A stretch of DNA of 19,508 bases, from positions 1-19,508 of the forward strand of contig CAMFKA010000010.1 in NCBI GenBank assembly GCA_945957185.1, given 5' to 3'. The position numbers and the translations under genes are program-made. This DNA comes from an uncultured Chlamydiaceae bacterium (lineage in GTDB: Bacteria; Chlamydiota; Chlamydiia; Chlamydiales; Parachlamydiaceae). Below, piece after piece: positions 1 to 6,356 of the stretch (position 1 is its first letter; each line of letters starts with the position of its first letter). The notes below the pieces were generated by a model, which was not told where the DNA came from, searched no databases, and saw only the letters and a list, made by a program, of their open reading frames with translations.

Positions 1-44
1 ATAGGCTCCGGTCTCGTGGGCTCGGAGATGTGTATAAGAGACAG
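1..44 (+). other. Untrimmed Illumina P7/i7/Nextera read-2 adapter (non-biological)
   Basis: Positions 11-44 match the Nextera read-2 adapter (GTCTCGTGGGCTCGG followed by the 19-base Tn5 mosaic end at 26-44, ending in AAGAGACAG). Bases 3-10 (AGGCTCCG) are the reverse complement of CGGAGCCT, which I remember as index N720 of the Nextera XT v2 set. Bases 1-2 (AT) fit the end of the P7 oligonucleotide. This is library sequence left on the contig end, so biological sequence begins at 45. The index name is from memory; the adapter itself is certain. Confidence 0.97.
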
Positions 45-153
45 CTCCTAACACGATAGGAGGGATACCAAATCCTCCAATCACGCTGGTAAATCCGATT
101 AAAATCAGATAGATTGCTAGTAAAAGAAAACCGATGTTACTTGTAATGTGCAT
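45..153 (-). CDS. Small hydrophobic membrane protein, 3' end missing
   Basis: A minus-strand reading frame starts with ATG at 153-151 and runs into the adapter junction at 45, giving 36 residues: MHITSNIGFLLLAIYLILIG followed by FTSVIGGFGIPPIVLG. It has a textbook ribosome binding site (AGGAGG, 158-163 on the minus strand, about 4-5 bases before the ATG). The first 22 residues form a hydrophobic helix, and the Gly/Pro-rich turn suggests a two-helix inner-membrane protein of perhaps 50-60 residues in full. It lies 50 bases downstream of epmA on the same strand, so it may be the third gene of the efp operon. I do not recognise a named family and the C-terminus is lost, so no function is assigned. 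Confidence 0.6.
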
Positions 154-203
154 TGCTGCCTCCTTTTTTAATGGTTAAAAATTAGAAGTAGCATGGAAGT
201 AAA

Positions 204-1139
204 TTAACAACAAGTCCAATCGAATGGAATAACAGCAGAAAGCTCTTGTTTTTTGTGTCGCAGCAGCATCAATCGGTCTACTCCCACAGCGACACCGCTG
301 CAATCGGGAACACCGGATTGTAAAGCTTCCAGAAAAAATTCATCGATGGGAAGAGGGTCTTTTCCGTGAGCAACTCTCTCTCGATTCGCTTGTTCTAAAC
401 GCGCTCTTTGCTCTTTTGCATCTGTCAGCTCGTGATACCCATTTGCTAGTTCGATTCCTTCCACATAGATTTCAAAACGTTCTGCCACAGGGACGCCCCT
501 GTCGATCACGACACGTGCAAGTGCTGCCTGTGAAGAGGGGTAGTGCCCCAAAAGAGTCATACACCCGCGACCGAGATTTGGTTCCACAAGTTCTGCGAGA
601 AGCAAATTGAGAAGGGCGTCTTTACCTTCTTGCTGAATGGTGTCATAGTGAGGGATTTTTTTAGCGAGAATCAGCTCGTAAAGTGCTTCTGCAGAAGTAG
701 TCGTATAGTCGATGCCTGCGTATTTAATCAGAGCATCGCGGTAGGAAATAAACTCAACGGGGAGGTCTCCTAAAAACAATTTCACAAATGCCGCCGTCTC
801 TTCCATCATTTGTTCAAAAGAAAATCCCACGCGGTACCACTCTGCCATGGTAAATTCGGGGTTGTGGCGGCTGCCCACTTCTCCCATACGGTACACGTGA
901 CCTAACTGGTAGATGTCGCCTATGCCTTCTGCAAGCAGACGTTTCATGCAGTATTCAGGGGAGGAATGAAGGTATCTGGGAGTGGCATCTTCGATTTTAA
1001 ACAAGTCGATATGAAGGTCGACGGGGGCTCCGGAAGTCAATGCCGGGCAATCCACTTCAAGGACATTTTTGGAAGAAAAAAAACGCCGCACTTTTTCGAA
1101 CTGTGCGGCGCGATCGCGAAGAATATCGAGTCGAGACAT
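204..1139 (-). CDS. epmA: EF-P--(R)-beta-lysine ligase EpmA (GenX/PoxA/YjeA)
   Basis: 311 residues, close to the ~325 of the E. coli enzyme. This is a class II lysyl-tRNA synthetase catalytic core without the anticodon-binding domain. In the characterised family it activates (R)-beta-lysine and attaches it to a conserved lysine of elongation factor P, helping ribosomes through polyproline stretches. Visible signatures are motif-1-like VLEVDCPAL (26-34), SSPEYCMKRLL (59-69), the motif-2 region VYRMGEVGSRHNPEFTMAEW (82-101), GIELANGYHELTD (228-240) and motif 3 GVAVGVDRL (282-290). Its ATG overlaps the stop of efp by one base (TAATG, 1137-1141). No Shine-Dalgarno precedes it, so translation probably depends on coupling to efp. 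EpmB, the lysine 2,3-aminomutase that supplies beta-lysine, is not in the window; alpha-lysine is possible as substrate. Family call very secure. Confidence 0.95.
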   Translation of the reverse strand: MSRLDILRDRAAQFEKVRRFFSSKNVLEVDCPALTSGAPVDLHIDLFKIEDATPRYLHSSPEYCMKRLLAEGIGDIYQLGHVYRMGEVGSRHNPEFTMAEWYRVGFSFEQMMEETAAFVKLFLGDLPVEFISYRDALIKYAGIDYTTTSAEALYELILAKKIPHYDTIQQEGKDALLNLLLAELVEPNLGRGCMTLLGHYPSSQAALARVVIDRGVPVAERFEIYVEGIELANGYHELTDAKEQRARLEQANRERVAHGKDPLPIDEFFLEALQSGVPDCSGVAVGVDRLMLLRHKKQELSAVIPFDWTCC

Positions 1140-1711
1140 TAGCTAGAGACTCTAGAAACGTATTCGCCGGTACGGGTATCGATCTTTACCATTTCCCCTT
1201 GTTCAACGAAAATAGGCACTTGGATTTTCGCGCCGGTAGAAACGACAGCAGGCTTCAAGACGCGACCGGAAGCGGTGTTGCCGCGGTCACCGGGAGCTGT
1301 TTCTACAATTTGCATTTCCATAAAGGTAGGCGGTTCGACGGTAACCGGTTGTCCATTGTAGAAAATAACGCCATAAACGAGGTCTTCGAGCAGCCAATTG
1401 ATCGTATCGCCGATATTTTCGAGAGGAATATGCACCTGTTCGAAGTTGATTTCATCCATAAAAACGATGCTGTCAGCTTCTTTGTAGAGCATTCTCATTT
1501 GAGTTTCGACGACGTCAGCGACATCGAGCTTCTCGCCGGATTTGTAGGTTCTTTCAAGAACTCTTCCTGTGAGAAGGTGTTTGAAGCGAACGCGATTGAT
1601 TGCTTGTCCCTTACCCGGTTTGACAAATTCGTTTGTAATGATAGTGTAGGGTTGACCTTCGACGATCACTTTCATCCCTGCACGGAATTCGTTTGTGCTA
1701 ACTTGTGCCAT
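1139..1711 (-). CDS. efp: Translation elongation factor P
   Basis: 190 residues, the usual EF-P length. EF-P binds between the P and E sites of the ribosome and promotes peptide-bond formation at consecutive prolines. The three-domain family pattern is clear: N-terminal KOW-like domain with EFVKPGKGQA, in which Lys34 is the known modification site, then two OB-type domains ending in IDTRTGEYVSRVSS. I chose the ATG at 1711, giving MAQVSTNEFRAGMK as in other EF-Ps. The frame extends to 1753, but the extra 14 residues are not EF-P-like and would overlap the promoter candidate; an AGG lies 9-11 bases upstream. The stop codon shares a base with the epmA start, so factor and modifying enzyme are co-translated. 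In Chlamydia an efp copy lies beside amn; here amn is about 1.6 kb away with other sequence between. Confidence 0.96.
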   Translation of the reverse strand: MAQVSTNEFRAGMKVIVEGQPYTIITNEFVKPGKGQAINRVRFKHLLTGRVLERTYKSGEKLDVADVVETQMRMLYKEADSIVFMDEINFEQVHIPLENIGDTINWLLEDLVYGVIFYNGQPVTVEPPTFMEMQIVETAPGDRGNTASGRVLKPAVVSTGAKIQVPIFVEQGEMVKIDTRTGEYVSRVSS

Positions 1712-1743
1712 ATCGTAACCTATTTGACTAAAATTGAAATCGC

Positions 1744-1752
1744 ATTGTAGCA
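1744..1752 (-). promoter_or_regulatory. Extended -10 promoter candidate for efp-epmA
   Basis: Read on the minus strand this is TGC-TACAAT, an extended -10 box (TGN plus five of six TATAAT bases). It lies 32 bases before the efp ATG, implying a leader of about 25 bases. The matching -35 position (TACTTA) is poor, as is common for extended -10 promoters. The call is based on sequence pattern only. Confidence 0.45.
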
Positions 1753-1800
1753 CAAAACCAGTTATTTAAGTAGAAATTTTTAGGAGGATGCCGAGAGGAG

Positions 1801-1904
1801 CACGATGGGACGATAAAACGATAAAACGATGTAACGATGTAACGATAAAACGATAAAACGATGTAACGATGTAACGATGTAACGATACAACGATACAACG
1901 ATAT
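1801..1904 (+). repeat. Tandem octamer array AACGATNN, 13 units
   Basis: CGAT recurs every eight bases from 1803 to 1899. After two diverged edge units (CACGATGG, GACGATAA) the core AACGAT is invariant. Only the last two bases vary, in the order AA, AA, GT, GT, AA, AA, GT, GT, GT, AC, AC, AT from 1809. The block of four (two AA, two GT) occurs twice in succession (1809-1840 and 1841-1872), a 32-base higher-order duplication apart from the first base. The 9-mer AGCACGATG at its left edge (1799-1807) also begins the array at 6209. Confidence 0.95.
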
Positions 1905-1986
1905 TTATGCAGTTCGAGAATGCAAGATAAATTATATAAATTAATTAATAAAATAACTCTTGATATACGTTCTTGATGTATGTATA

Positions 1987-2050
1987 ATCGTTATATCGTT
2001 ATATCGTTATATCGTTATATCGTTATATCGTTATATCGTTATATCGTTTA
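1987..2050 (-). repeat. Tandem octamer array ATCGTTAT, 8 units, opposite orientation
   Basis: Seven perfect copies of ATCGTTAT and a final ATCGTTTA, in exact 8-base register. The reverse complement is ATAACGAT, so this is the same octamer family as 1801-1904 on the other strand. The AACGAT/ATCGTT cores pair perfectly, and GT units also pair fully with AT units through one G-U wobble in RNA. The array ends 9 bases from the amidohydrolase stop codon, so it would be the first thing transcribed after that gene. Confidence 0.95.
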
Positions 2051-2059
2051 GACGGATCC

Positions 2060-3016
2060 TTAAAATCGGAATAAGGAAACCGCGTTTTTGTAGCACACCT
2101 TTTCTTTGACACTAGAAGAGAGTGGCGCCGATTCGATAAACTTGGCGGCGATTTTTGAAGATTCATACGGATAGTCCACGGAGAACATGACGCGATCCTC
2201 TCCTAACTCCTCCACAGCGCAAAGCAGCGGACCATTCGAACACATTCCGGATGAGGTCACATAATAATTAGATTTTAGATATTGTGAGGGCAATTTATCC
2301 AACTTCTTTACCTGCTTAGAGATAGCCCAACGACTATCCAAGCGCCACAGCATGTAGGGAAGACTTTCTCCCATATGACCCAAAATGATTTTTAAATTAG
2401 GAAATCGATCGAAGAGACCGGAAAATAGCAATCTTAGTGCATGAGTGCCCGTTTCTACCCCCCATCCCCAAATCGGGCCCGCAAGCTCTTGGTGGTAATA
2501 ATAATTTTCAGGCACGTGCAGTGGACTTCCGGGGTGAAGATAAACCGGAACGTTTAGCTCTGCAACTTTTTCCCAAAAAGGGAGATATTGCTCATCATCT
2601 AAGTAGTGGCCATCTGTTTGCCCGTTGATCAAACCGCCTACAAATTTCAAATCTTTGATGCAGTGCTCGAGTTCTTTTGCGGCACTTACAGGATCTTGCA
2701 TGGGTAAAGCAGCAAACCCTCGAAAGCGAGTGGGGTTTTCAGCAATTTTTTGTGCCAAATAAAGGTTCGATTGACGAGCTAATTTGACGGCGGTGTCAAT
2801 GTCGAATTTTTCTTGAATGCCGGGGCTTGTAAGTGAAAGAATGGAAATTTCAATATCCGCTTCATCCATAGCTTGAAGACGCATCGGACCGACATCCAAA
2901 AGATGCTTTAGAAATTTGTCCGCAACATCCGGCTTCATTGCTGCCAGATCGGTACTCTTTGTCTTCTCAACAAATTCGGGAGTGATAAAATGCTCTTCAA
3001 GAGCGATCTTTTTCAT
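2060..3016 (-). CDS. Amidohydrolase-2 family protein (ACMSD / gamma-resorcylate decarboxylase-like)
   Basis: 318 residues, a single TIM-barrel metal-dependent hydrolase/decarboxylase. The N-terminus KIALEEHF matches the aromatic-acid decarboxylase subgroup (2,3-dihydroxybenzoate and gamma-resorcylate decarboxylases). By analogy the metal ligands are Glu7, His9, His161 (in VYLHPGSP) and Asp281 (in FSVDYPYES), with His214 (in ILGHMGE) as catalytic histidine; all are present. The fold and metal site are therefore probably functional. The substrate cannot be read from sequence, since the family also includes hydratases and hydrolases. The gene stands alone on the minus strand, diverging from amn, and its 3' end abuts an octamer array. 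The start ATG at 3016 has only a weak ribosome binding site (GAAGGG about 10 bases upstream). No aromatic-degradation genes lie nearby. Confidence 0.85.
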   Translation of the reverse strand: MKKIALEEHFITPEFVEKTKSTDLAAMKPDVADKFLKHLLDVGPMRLQAMDEADIEISILSLTSPGIQEKFDIDTAVKLARQSNLYLAQKIAENPTRFRGFAALPMQDPVSAAKELEHCIKDLKFVGGLINGQTDGHYLDDEQYLPFWEKVAELNVPVYLHPGSPLHVPENYYYHQELAGPIWGWGVETGTHALRLLFSGLFDRFPNLKIILGHMGESLPYMLWRLDSRWAISKQVKKLDKLPSQYLKSNYYVTSSGMCSNGPLLCAVEELGEDRVMFSVDYPYESSKIAAKFIESAPLSSSVKEKVCYKNAVSLFRF

Positions 3017-3294
3017 AACACACTGAATAACCCTTCACGTAAAAAATTGCAAGATTCTCTTGATTTATGGTCCTCATCTGTTCTATACCGAAATCCACAT
3101 TTCAATGGAGGAATCAACCTAACACATGTGGCCAAAATCGTATAAAGACTATCCTAAAGATACCCCGCTTGTTCAAAATCGCGTCGAGTCGGGAAAGGGA
3201 ATCATCGGCTGCGAAATGTCGGAACCGAACGGTTGGGGAGAATCTTTTCACACCACCAAAGTAATACCAAAAAATAGTAACAACGGAAATCATC
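3017..3294. other. Divergent intergenic region, no gene supported
   Basis: This 278-base spacer separates the divergent starts of the amidohydrolase and amn, so both promoters should lie in it. On the plus strand TTGATT (3060-3065) and TATACC (3084-3089) are 18 bases apart, a possible promoter with a ~200-base leader for amn. On the minus strand TTGCAA (3047-3052) and a TATTCA lie about 17 bases apart. Both are weak. Short frames here overlap each other and have no convincing ribosome binding sites. Confidence 0.4.
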
Positions 3295-4164
3295 ATGAGA
3301 GAACTCACACATAAACCTCCTAGCAAACATGAAGAACAAATCGCCCGAGATACTTTAGAGCGTTACTCCGGCTCGAAATGCGAAGATTTTCAACCGTATG
3401 TCATCCTGACAAACTTCCCAAAATATGTCACAACTTTTGCTGCAAGACACGCTCTCCCCATTATCGAAGGGTCGATGTTTAAAGTGTGTCACAGCCCAAA
3501 AGACAAAATCACCATGCTCGACTTCAAGATTGGCTCGCCTGCTGCTGCTCTTGTCATCGACCTGATCGCTAATCTCCCGATTCGTTCTACGCTTCTACTT
3601 GGGATGTGCGGGGGTCTTAGAAAGCACTACAAAGTGGGAGATTACCTCATCCCTGTTGCTGCTATCCGCGGCGAAGGCACTTCCGACTTCTACTTCCCTC
3701 CCGAAGTCCCTGCGATGGCGAATTTTCTTGTTCAAAAGGTAGTCACAAACGTTTTAGATAAAGAAGAAGAAGCCACCTACCACATCGGGATCACCCACAC
3801 GACCAACAAAAGGTTCTGGGAGTTTAACGAACTATTTGCCGATCACTTGAAAATGACTCGCCCTCAAGCTATCGAAATGGAATGCGCAACGCTTTTTACA
3901 GCAAGCTACAACTATAAACTTCCCCTCGGAGCTCTGCTTTTGATTTCCGATCTCCCTCTCACTCGCGACGGCATCAAAACAAAAGAGAGTTCCGCATCCG
4001 TTTATCAAAACCACGCCAGCAACCACGTGGAGTTAGGTGTAAAGATTATCCGCGCTCTTGATGAAGCGATACAACACGAGAGCAAAGGGATCTACCGCGG
4101 ATACAGACGCCGTTTCGAGTCGCAAGACAAAGAGATGGCTCACGATCACCACCACCATCACTAA
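3295..4164 (+). CDS. amn: AMP nucleosidase, short chlamydial form, with a His-rich tail
   Basis: 289 residues. AMP nucleosidase splits AMP into adenine and ribose 5-phosphate. This protein corresponds to the catalytic nucleoside-phosphorylase-like half of the ~480-residue E. coli enzyme and lacks the N-terminal regulatory domain, as chlamydial Amn does. Visible motifs are FKIGSPAAALVIDL (77-90), the phosphate-loop-like LLGMCGGLRK (101-110), AIEMECATLF (192-201, purine/ribose binding) and ISDLPLTRDG (217-226) with catalytic-type Asp219. The start gives MRELTHKPPSKHEEQIARDT; the upstream GGA is a weak ribosome binding site. The last seven residues are HDHHHHH (283-289), a natural metal-binding-type tail. 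It heads a likely operon with the DUF2892 gene (12-base gap) and the S9 peptidase. A 5'-methylthioadenosine nucleosidase-like role is a less likely alternative. Confidence 0.9.
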   Translation: MRELTHKPPSKHEEQIARDTLERYSGSKCEDFQPYVILTNFPKYVTTFAARHALPIIEGSMFKVCHSPKDKITMLDFKIGSPAAALVIDLIANLPIRSTLLLGMCGGLRKHYKVGDYLIPVAAIRGEGTSDFYFPPEVPAMANFLVQKVVTNVLDKEEEATYHIGITHTTNKRFWEFNELFADHLKMTRPQAIEMECATLFTASYNYKLPLGALLLISDLPLTRDGIKTKESSASVYQNHASNHVELGVKIIRALDEAIQHESKGIYRGYRRRFESQDKEMAHDHHHHH

Positions 4165-4176
4165 AAAGAGGACGAT

Positions 4177-4380
4177 ATGCTACAAAAAAACATCAACAAT
4201 TCGGGTAGACTTTTACGGTTAGTGATTGCTATCCTACTACTTCTTTTCGCTGTTTGGCAGAAAAGCTGGATCGCAGCGGTTTTTGGTATCTTCACTCTCA
4301 TCGAAGCGTACTTCAGCTGGTGCGTTTTATACCAACTGATGGGGTGGAACAGCTGCCCAATCGATAAACCAAAGAAATAA
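4177..4380 (+). CDS. DUF2892 / YgaP-like small inner-membrane protein
   Basis: 67 residues with two closely spaced hydrophobic helices (about 12-29 and 32-52). It ends in the pattern WCVLYQLMGWNSCPID, matching the C-P/V-L-Y-x-L-(L/M)-G-x-x-(T/S)-C signature of the DUF2892 family, also found as the membrane part of the rhodanese YgaP. The family usually opens with an N-x-G-x-x-D/R-R motif; here INNSGRLLRLV. Cys48 and Cys60 are conserved, suggesting a sulfur- or redox-related role, but no function is established for stand-alone members. AGAGGA (4167-4172) lies about 4 bases before the ATG at 4177, a good ribosome binding site. It is between amn (12-base gap) and the peptidase (8-base gap) in the same direction, so co-transcribed. 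Confidence 0.8.
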   Translation: MLQKNINNSGRLLRLVIAILLLLFAVWQKSWIAAVFGIFTLIEAYFSWCVLYQLMGWNSCPIDKPKK

Positions 4381-4388
4381 TCACGCCC

Positions 4389-6218
4389 ATGTCACATACA
4401 CAATACGGTTCTTGGGAGTCCATTATCTCCGCTGAGTTCGTCAGCGGAGGTGCTAACCTTCCTTGGGAAACGCAGATCGAAAACAATTCCTATTATTGGA
4501 CGGAGCAACGCCCTTCCGAAGGGGGAAGGACAGTGATCATTCAATGGTCACCCGATCAGGGCCCTCGAGTGGTCACTCCGGAAGGCTTTAGCGTCCGCAC
4601 CAAAATCTACGTGTATGGAGGATCCGCTTATTGTGTAAGCGGAGATGTCGTTTACTTTGTTAATGAACGCGATCAATGCATCTATGCGTACGACTTGACC
4701 CACCAATCGACACGTCAAATCACGACACCGAGATTCAAATTTGCTGAATTGCGTCATTCTCGGGGAAAATTGATCGCCTTAACAGAAGAAGAGGGAGATC
4801 ATCATTTTTTAGCCTCTATCGATTCTAAAACAGGTGCTGTCGTCTCCATTGCCTCCGGAGCTGATTTTTATTCGACACCCATGCTTAGCCCTAACCAACA
4901 AAAGATCGCTTGGATCGAGTGGAACCACCCCTATATGTCGTGGGATCAATCTTCCCTTTGGGTGGGAGACTGGGATGGAAAAAAGATAACAAACAAAATT
5001 AAAGTTGCGGGGGAAGAGCGCGAATCCGTTGCACAGCCCGTTTGGAAAGACGATACCACTTTAGGGTTTATTTCGGACCGCACAGGATGGTGGAATCTCT
5101 ATGAATGGGATGGGAGTGACACCGTTCCTCTGCAAACGAAAGAGGCTGAATTTAGCATCCCTCAATGGCGATTTAATACCACCTGGGGATATGTCAACGG
5201 ATCACCCGTCTGCGCATACAAGGGAAATGCAGGCTGGAAGCTAGGGGTGATTCAAAAAGGCATTCTCATTGATTTTCCTCTTCCGTTCAGCTCCTACGCA
5301 CAAGTCAAATGCGACGGTGCAAGAATTGTATTTATCGCCGGTTCACCGCTAAAAACTAATGCGGTGTACCTTTATGCCGATGGACAATTGAATCAACTGA
5401 GCGCCTCGCAATGCATCATTGCAGAAGAGTGGGTGAGTCAGGGCTCTCCACTGAAATTCCCAACTACCGGTGGAGCGGATTCCTATGCCTACGGATACTA
5501 TTACGCTCCAAAAAACCCGCATTACCCTGTTGATGGGCCGCCTCCTTTGATTGTGAAGATCCATGGAGGGCCGACTGGGGCAGCAGAAGTATCCCTGAGA
5601 CCGGCACTACAATATTGGACATCGCGAGGGTTCGCTATTTTTGATGTCGACTATAGAGGAAGCACAGGGTATGGACGAGCCTATCGAGACGCTTTGAATG
5701 GGACATGGGGGCTTGCTGACCGCGATGATATTATTTCCGGCGTCAAATACCTTGTCGAAAAAGGGCTGGCAGATCCGACACGATTATACATATCGGGGAG
5801 CAGCGCCGGAGGCTTCACTTTATTGCGTGCATTGACACATGATGATATGTTCTCAAAAGCTGTCTGTTACTATGCTGTAAGCGATTTAGAAGCGTTGGCA
5901 AAGGAGACACACAAATTTGAAAAGCATTATCTCGATCGGTTAGTTGCGCCGTATCCCGAGCGACGAGACATCTATGTCGAAAGATCCCCTATTCAATTTA
6001 TTGACCGCATTAAGTCTGAAGTGTTGATCTTTCAGGGTGTCAATGACCCTGTAGTACCGCCGGAGCAATCGAAATCTCTCCATCAAAAATTGAAGGAGAA
6101 AGGGATTCCAACAGAATTGGTGCTTTATGAAGGTGAGGGTCATGGTTTTCGGATTTTGTCGACCCTTTTGGATACCTTGCAAAGGGAGCTAACATTCTTT
6201 AACAGTAGCACGATGTAA
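4389..6218 (+). CDS. S9 family serine peptidase (acylaminoacyl/dipeptidyl peptidase type)
   Basis: 609 residues, no signal peptide, so probably cytoplasmic. Residues ~1-370 look like the beta-propeller that gates substrates by size (repeated WSPDQG-, LSPNQQKIAW- and FISDRTG-type blades). Residues ~385-605 are the alpha/beta hydrolase. Catalytic elements are the oxyanion-region KIHGGPTG, nucleophile Ser472 in SGSSAGG (469-475), Asp553 in GVNDPVVPP and His585 in EGEGHGFR. The set is complete and predicts an active serine peptidase that trims short or N-acylated peptides. The start ATG has a poor ribosome binding site and follows the DUF2892 stop by 8 bases, suggesting coupling. Oddly, its last codons (ACG ATG TAA) lie inside the octamer array beginning at 6209: the stop codon is part of a repeat unit, so the C-terminus may have been replaced by repeat sequence. 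Confidence 0.92.
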   Translation: MSHTQYGSWESIISAEFVSGGANLPWETQIENNSYYWTEQRPSEGGRTVIIQWSPDQGPRVVTPEGFSVRTKIYVYGGSAYCVSGDVVYFVNERDQCIYAYDLTHQSTRQITTPRFKFAELRHSRGKLIALTEEEGDHHFLASIDSKTGAVVSIASGADFYSTPMLSPNQQKIAWIEWNHPYMSWDQSSLWVGDWDGKKITNKIKVAGEERESVAQPVWKDDTTLGFISDRTGWWNLYEWDGSDTVPLQTKEAEFSIPQWRFNTTWGYVNGSPVCAYKGNAGWKLGVIQKGILIDFPLPFSSYAQVKCDGARIVFIAGSPLKTNAVYLYADGQLNQLSASQCIIAEEWVSQGSPLKFPTTGGADSYAYGYYYAPKNPHYPVDGPPPLIVKIHGGPTGAAEVSLRPALQYWTSRGFAIFDVDYRGSTGYGRAYRDALNGTWGLADRDDIISGVKYLVEKGLADPTRLYISGSSAGGFTLLRALTHDDMFSKAVCYYAVSDLEALAKETHKFEKHYLDRLVAPYPERRDIYVERSPIQFIDRIKSEVLIFQGVNDPVVPPEQSKSLHQKLKEKGIPTELVLYEGEGHGFRILSTLLDTLQRELTFFNSSTM

Positions 6219-6280
6219 CGATAGAACGATACAACGATACAACGATACAACGATACAACGATACAACGATACAACGATAC
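6209..6280 (+). repeat. Tandem octamer array AACGATAC, 9 units
   Basis: CGAT recurs every 8 bases from 6211 to 6275. Units are CACGATGT, AACGATAG and then seven of AACGATAC. It opens with the same 9-mer (AGCACGATG, 6207-6215) as the array at 1801. It begins inside the S9 peptidase gene and supplies its TAA (6216-6218). An AT-rich stretch with the palindrome ATTTTCGAAAAT (6281-6292) follows. Confidence 0.95.
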
Positions 6281-6324
6281 ATTTTCGAAAATTATAATTA
6301 TATTTACAAGCATTACCGAAAAAA

Positions 6325-6356
6325 ATCGTTAAATCGTTTAACAGTTTAATGGTTGA
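6325..6356 (-). repeat. Short, decaying octamer array in opposite orientation
   Basis: In exact 8-base register come ATCGTTAA, ATCGTTTA, then the diverged ACAGTTTA and ATGGTTGA. The first two carry the ATCGTT core complementary to the AACGAT array at 6209-6280. The last two are two-mismatch relatives and reach into the final codons and stop (6346-6348) of the glycosyltransferase gene. The two perfect cores are clear; the decayed ones are inferred from the register. Confidence 0.75.

Larger units (their letters stand above)
1754..2059. other. Gene-free region holding two facing octamer arrays
   Basis: No credible coding frame lies between the efp promoter and the amidohydrolase stop. The stretch contains a plus-oriented AACGATNN array (1801-1904), an 82-base AT-rich spacer (1905-1986) and an opposing ATCGTTAT array (1987-2050). 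The spacer has no resemblance to the spacer of the second array pair at 6281-6324 beyond being AT-rich. Confidence 0.8.

Noticed and set aside
1040..1750. 236-codon plus-strand open frame
   Set aside because: It lies opposite efp and the start of epmA, both unmistakable families. It is a long antisense shadow with no family resemblance.
1712..1753. Extended N-terminus of EF-P starting at 1753
   Set aside because: The extra 14 residues are unlike EF-P, and the region contains an extended -10 promoter element. MAQVSTNEFRAG at 1711 is the family start.
1801..2050. Octamer arrays as a possible CRISPR array
   Set aside because: Units are 8 bases with no unique spacers, and no cas-like genes are nearby.
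3126..3314. 62-codon plus-strand frame between the amidohydrolase and amn
   Set aside because: The only GGAGG upstream is about 17 bases away, the peptide has no recognisable features, it overlaps the amn start, and other frames of similar size overlap it.
4141..4164. His-rich tail as evidence of vector or expression-construct contamination
   Set aside because: The sequence continues directly into a natural gene with a normal ribosome binding site, and codons alternate CAC/CAT with an Asp, unlike common vector tags. The only artificial sequence seen is the adapter at 1-44.
6281..6324. Spacer between the second array pair as a copy of the first spacer (MITE idea)
   Set aside because: The two spacers differ in length (44 versus 82 bases) and share no alignable sequence beyond being AT-rich.
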